From SIG480 sp045595365 (GTDB lineage: Bacteria; Bacillota; Clostridia; Oscillospirales; JAAYXM01): a stretch of 14,280 bases of DNA. Shown piece by piece: positions 14,170-14,280 of the stretch. Within the stretch, counting starts at the first letter, position 1; each line of letters begins with the position of its first letter. The DNA is taken from contig JAZOAI010000023.1 of the NCBI GenBank assembly GCA_045595365.1, forward strand, positions 1 to 14,280, read 5' to 3'. Below the pieces are notes generated by a model. It was not told the DNA's origin. It did not search any database and saw nothing but the letters and a program-made list of their open reading frames with translations. A program made the translations under genes and the position numbers.

Positions 14170-14280
14170 AAGCCTTCCCCTTGAGGGGAAATGTTGAGCA
14201 AGGCGAGACTGTGGGCGTAGGGGACATTCACGAATGTCCCGCGGGCGATTCTTGAATCGCCCCTACATTGTCCCGAAAAG
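14170..14280. repeat. Palindromic repeat element, copy 2 (cut by window edge)
   Basis: The 50-bp core at 14217-14266 is identical, in the same orientation, to 7221-7270, including both 9-bp hairpins and the outer GTAG/CTAC arms. The left end AAGCCTTCCCCTTGA (14170-14184) is the exact reverse complement of the right end of copy 1, so it behaves as a terminal inverted repeat. The stretch between (GAGCA...GCGAGACTG) is also shared with copy 1 but with small insertions, and the GATGAGGTG arm is replaced by GTGGGCG. The right end, if present, lies beyond 14280. The element begins 44 bp after the acyltransferase stop codon. Confidence 0.8.

Overview
The window looks like chromosome of an endospore-forming, anaerobic-type Firmicute of class Clostridia. 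The reasons are a complete GerA-family germinant-receptor operon, a SpoVB-type flippase, sigma-A-like promoters, strong G-rich Shine-Dalgarno sites and frequent TTG/GTG starts. The base composition and the palindromic intergenic repeats fit gut-type Clostridia such as Oscillospirales, but this lineage guess is inference only.

Layout. (1) 7-587: five tRNA genes on the minus strand (transcribed Gly-Arg-His-Gln-Lys) behind one near-consensus promoter. All encode CCA; the last, tRNA-Lys, has a poorly paired acceptor stem. (2) 657-1544: a minus-strand PfkB-family sugar kinase of the 1-phosphofructokinase type. (3) 1679-5413: plus-strand secG (protein export) with its own promoter and terminator, then the ribosome-associated GTPase gene typA/bipA, then a family-5 solute-binding lipoprotein with no permease or ATPase beside it. 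(4) 5453-7044: a hairpin that looks like a terminator but also contains the Shine-Dalgarno of the next gene, a SpoVB-like MOP-superfamily flippase. (5) 7045-7463: non-coding, with a nested palindromic repeat element and two further hairpins. A second copy of the repeat core, 50 bp and identical, lies at 14217-14266. (6) 7464-8060: a small four-helix membrane protein with its own promoter and a bidirectional terminator. (7) 8067-12756: minus-strand sporulation block. The order of transcription is gerA (spore germination A subunit), gerC (lipoprotein C subunit), a 64-aa two-helix membrane protein, gerB (permease-like B subunit), and then, after 78 bp, a 281-aa protein with 23 cysteines. (8) 12836-14125: a divergent plus-strand acyltransferase-domain protein (NAT_N/GNAT_C type) with a strong promoter. 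(9) 14170-14280: the second palindromic repeat, cut by the window edge.

How the genes work together. The A, C and B subunits form an inner-spore-membrane germinant receptor. The small gene between C and B fits the two-helix 'D' proteins known from some Bacillus receptor operons. The Cys-rich gene just downstream may be a spore-surface protein, but this is inference. The remaining genes are housekeeping (export, ribosome GTPase, sugar phosphate metabolism, tRNAs). I see no CRISPR array, phage, transposase or defence system. The best leads are the Cys-rich protein, the D-like subunit, the terminator/RBS hairpin, the duplicated palindromic element and the odd tRNA-Lys.
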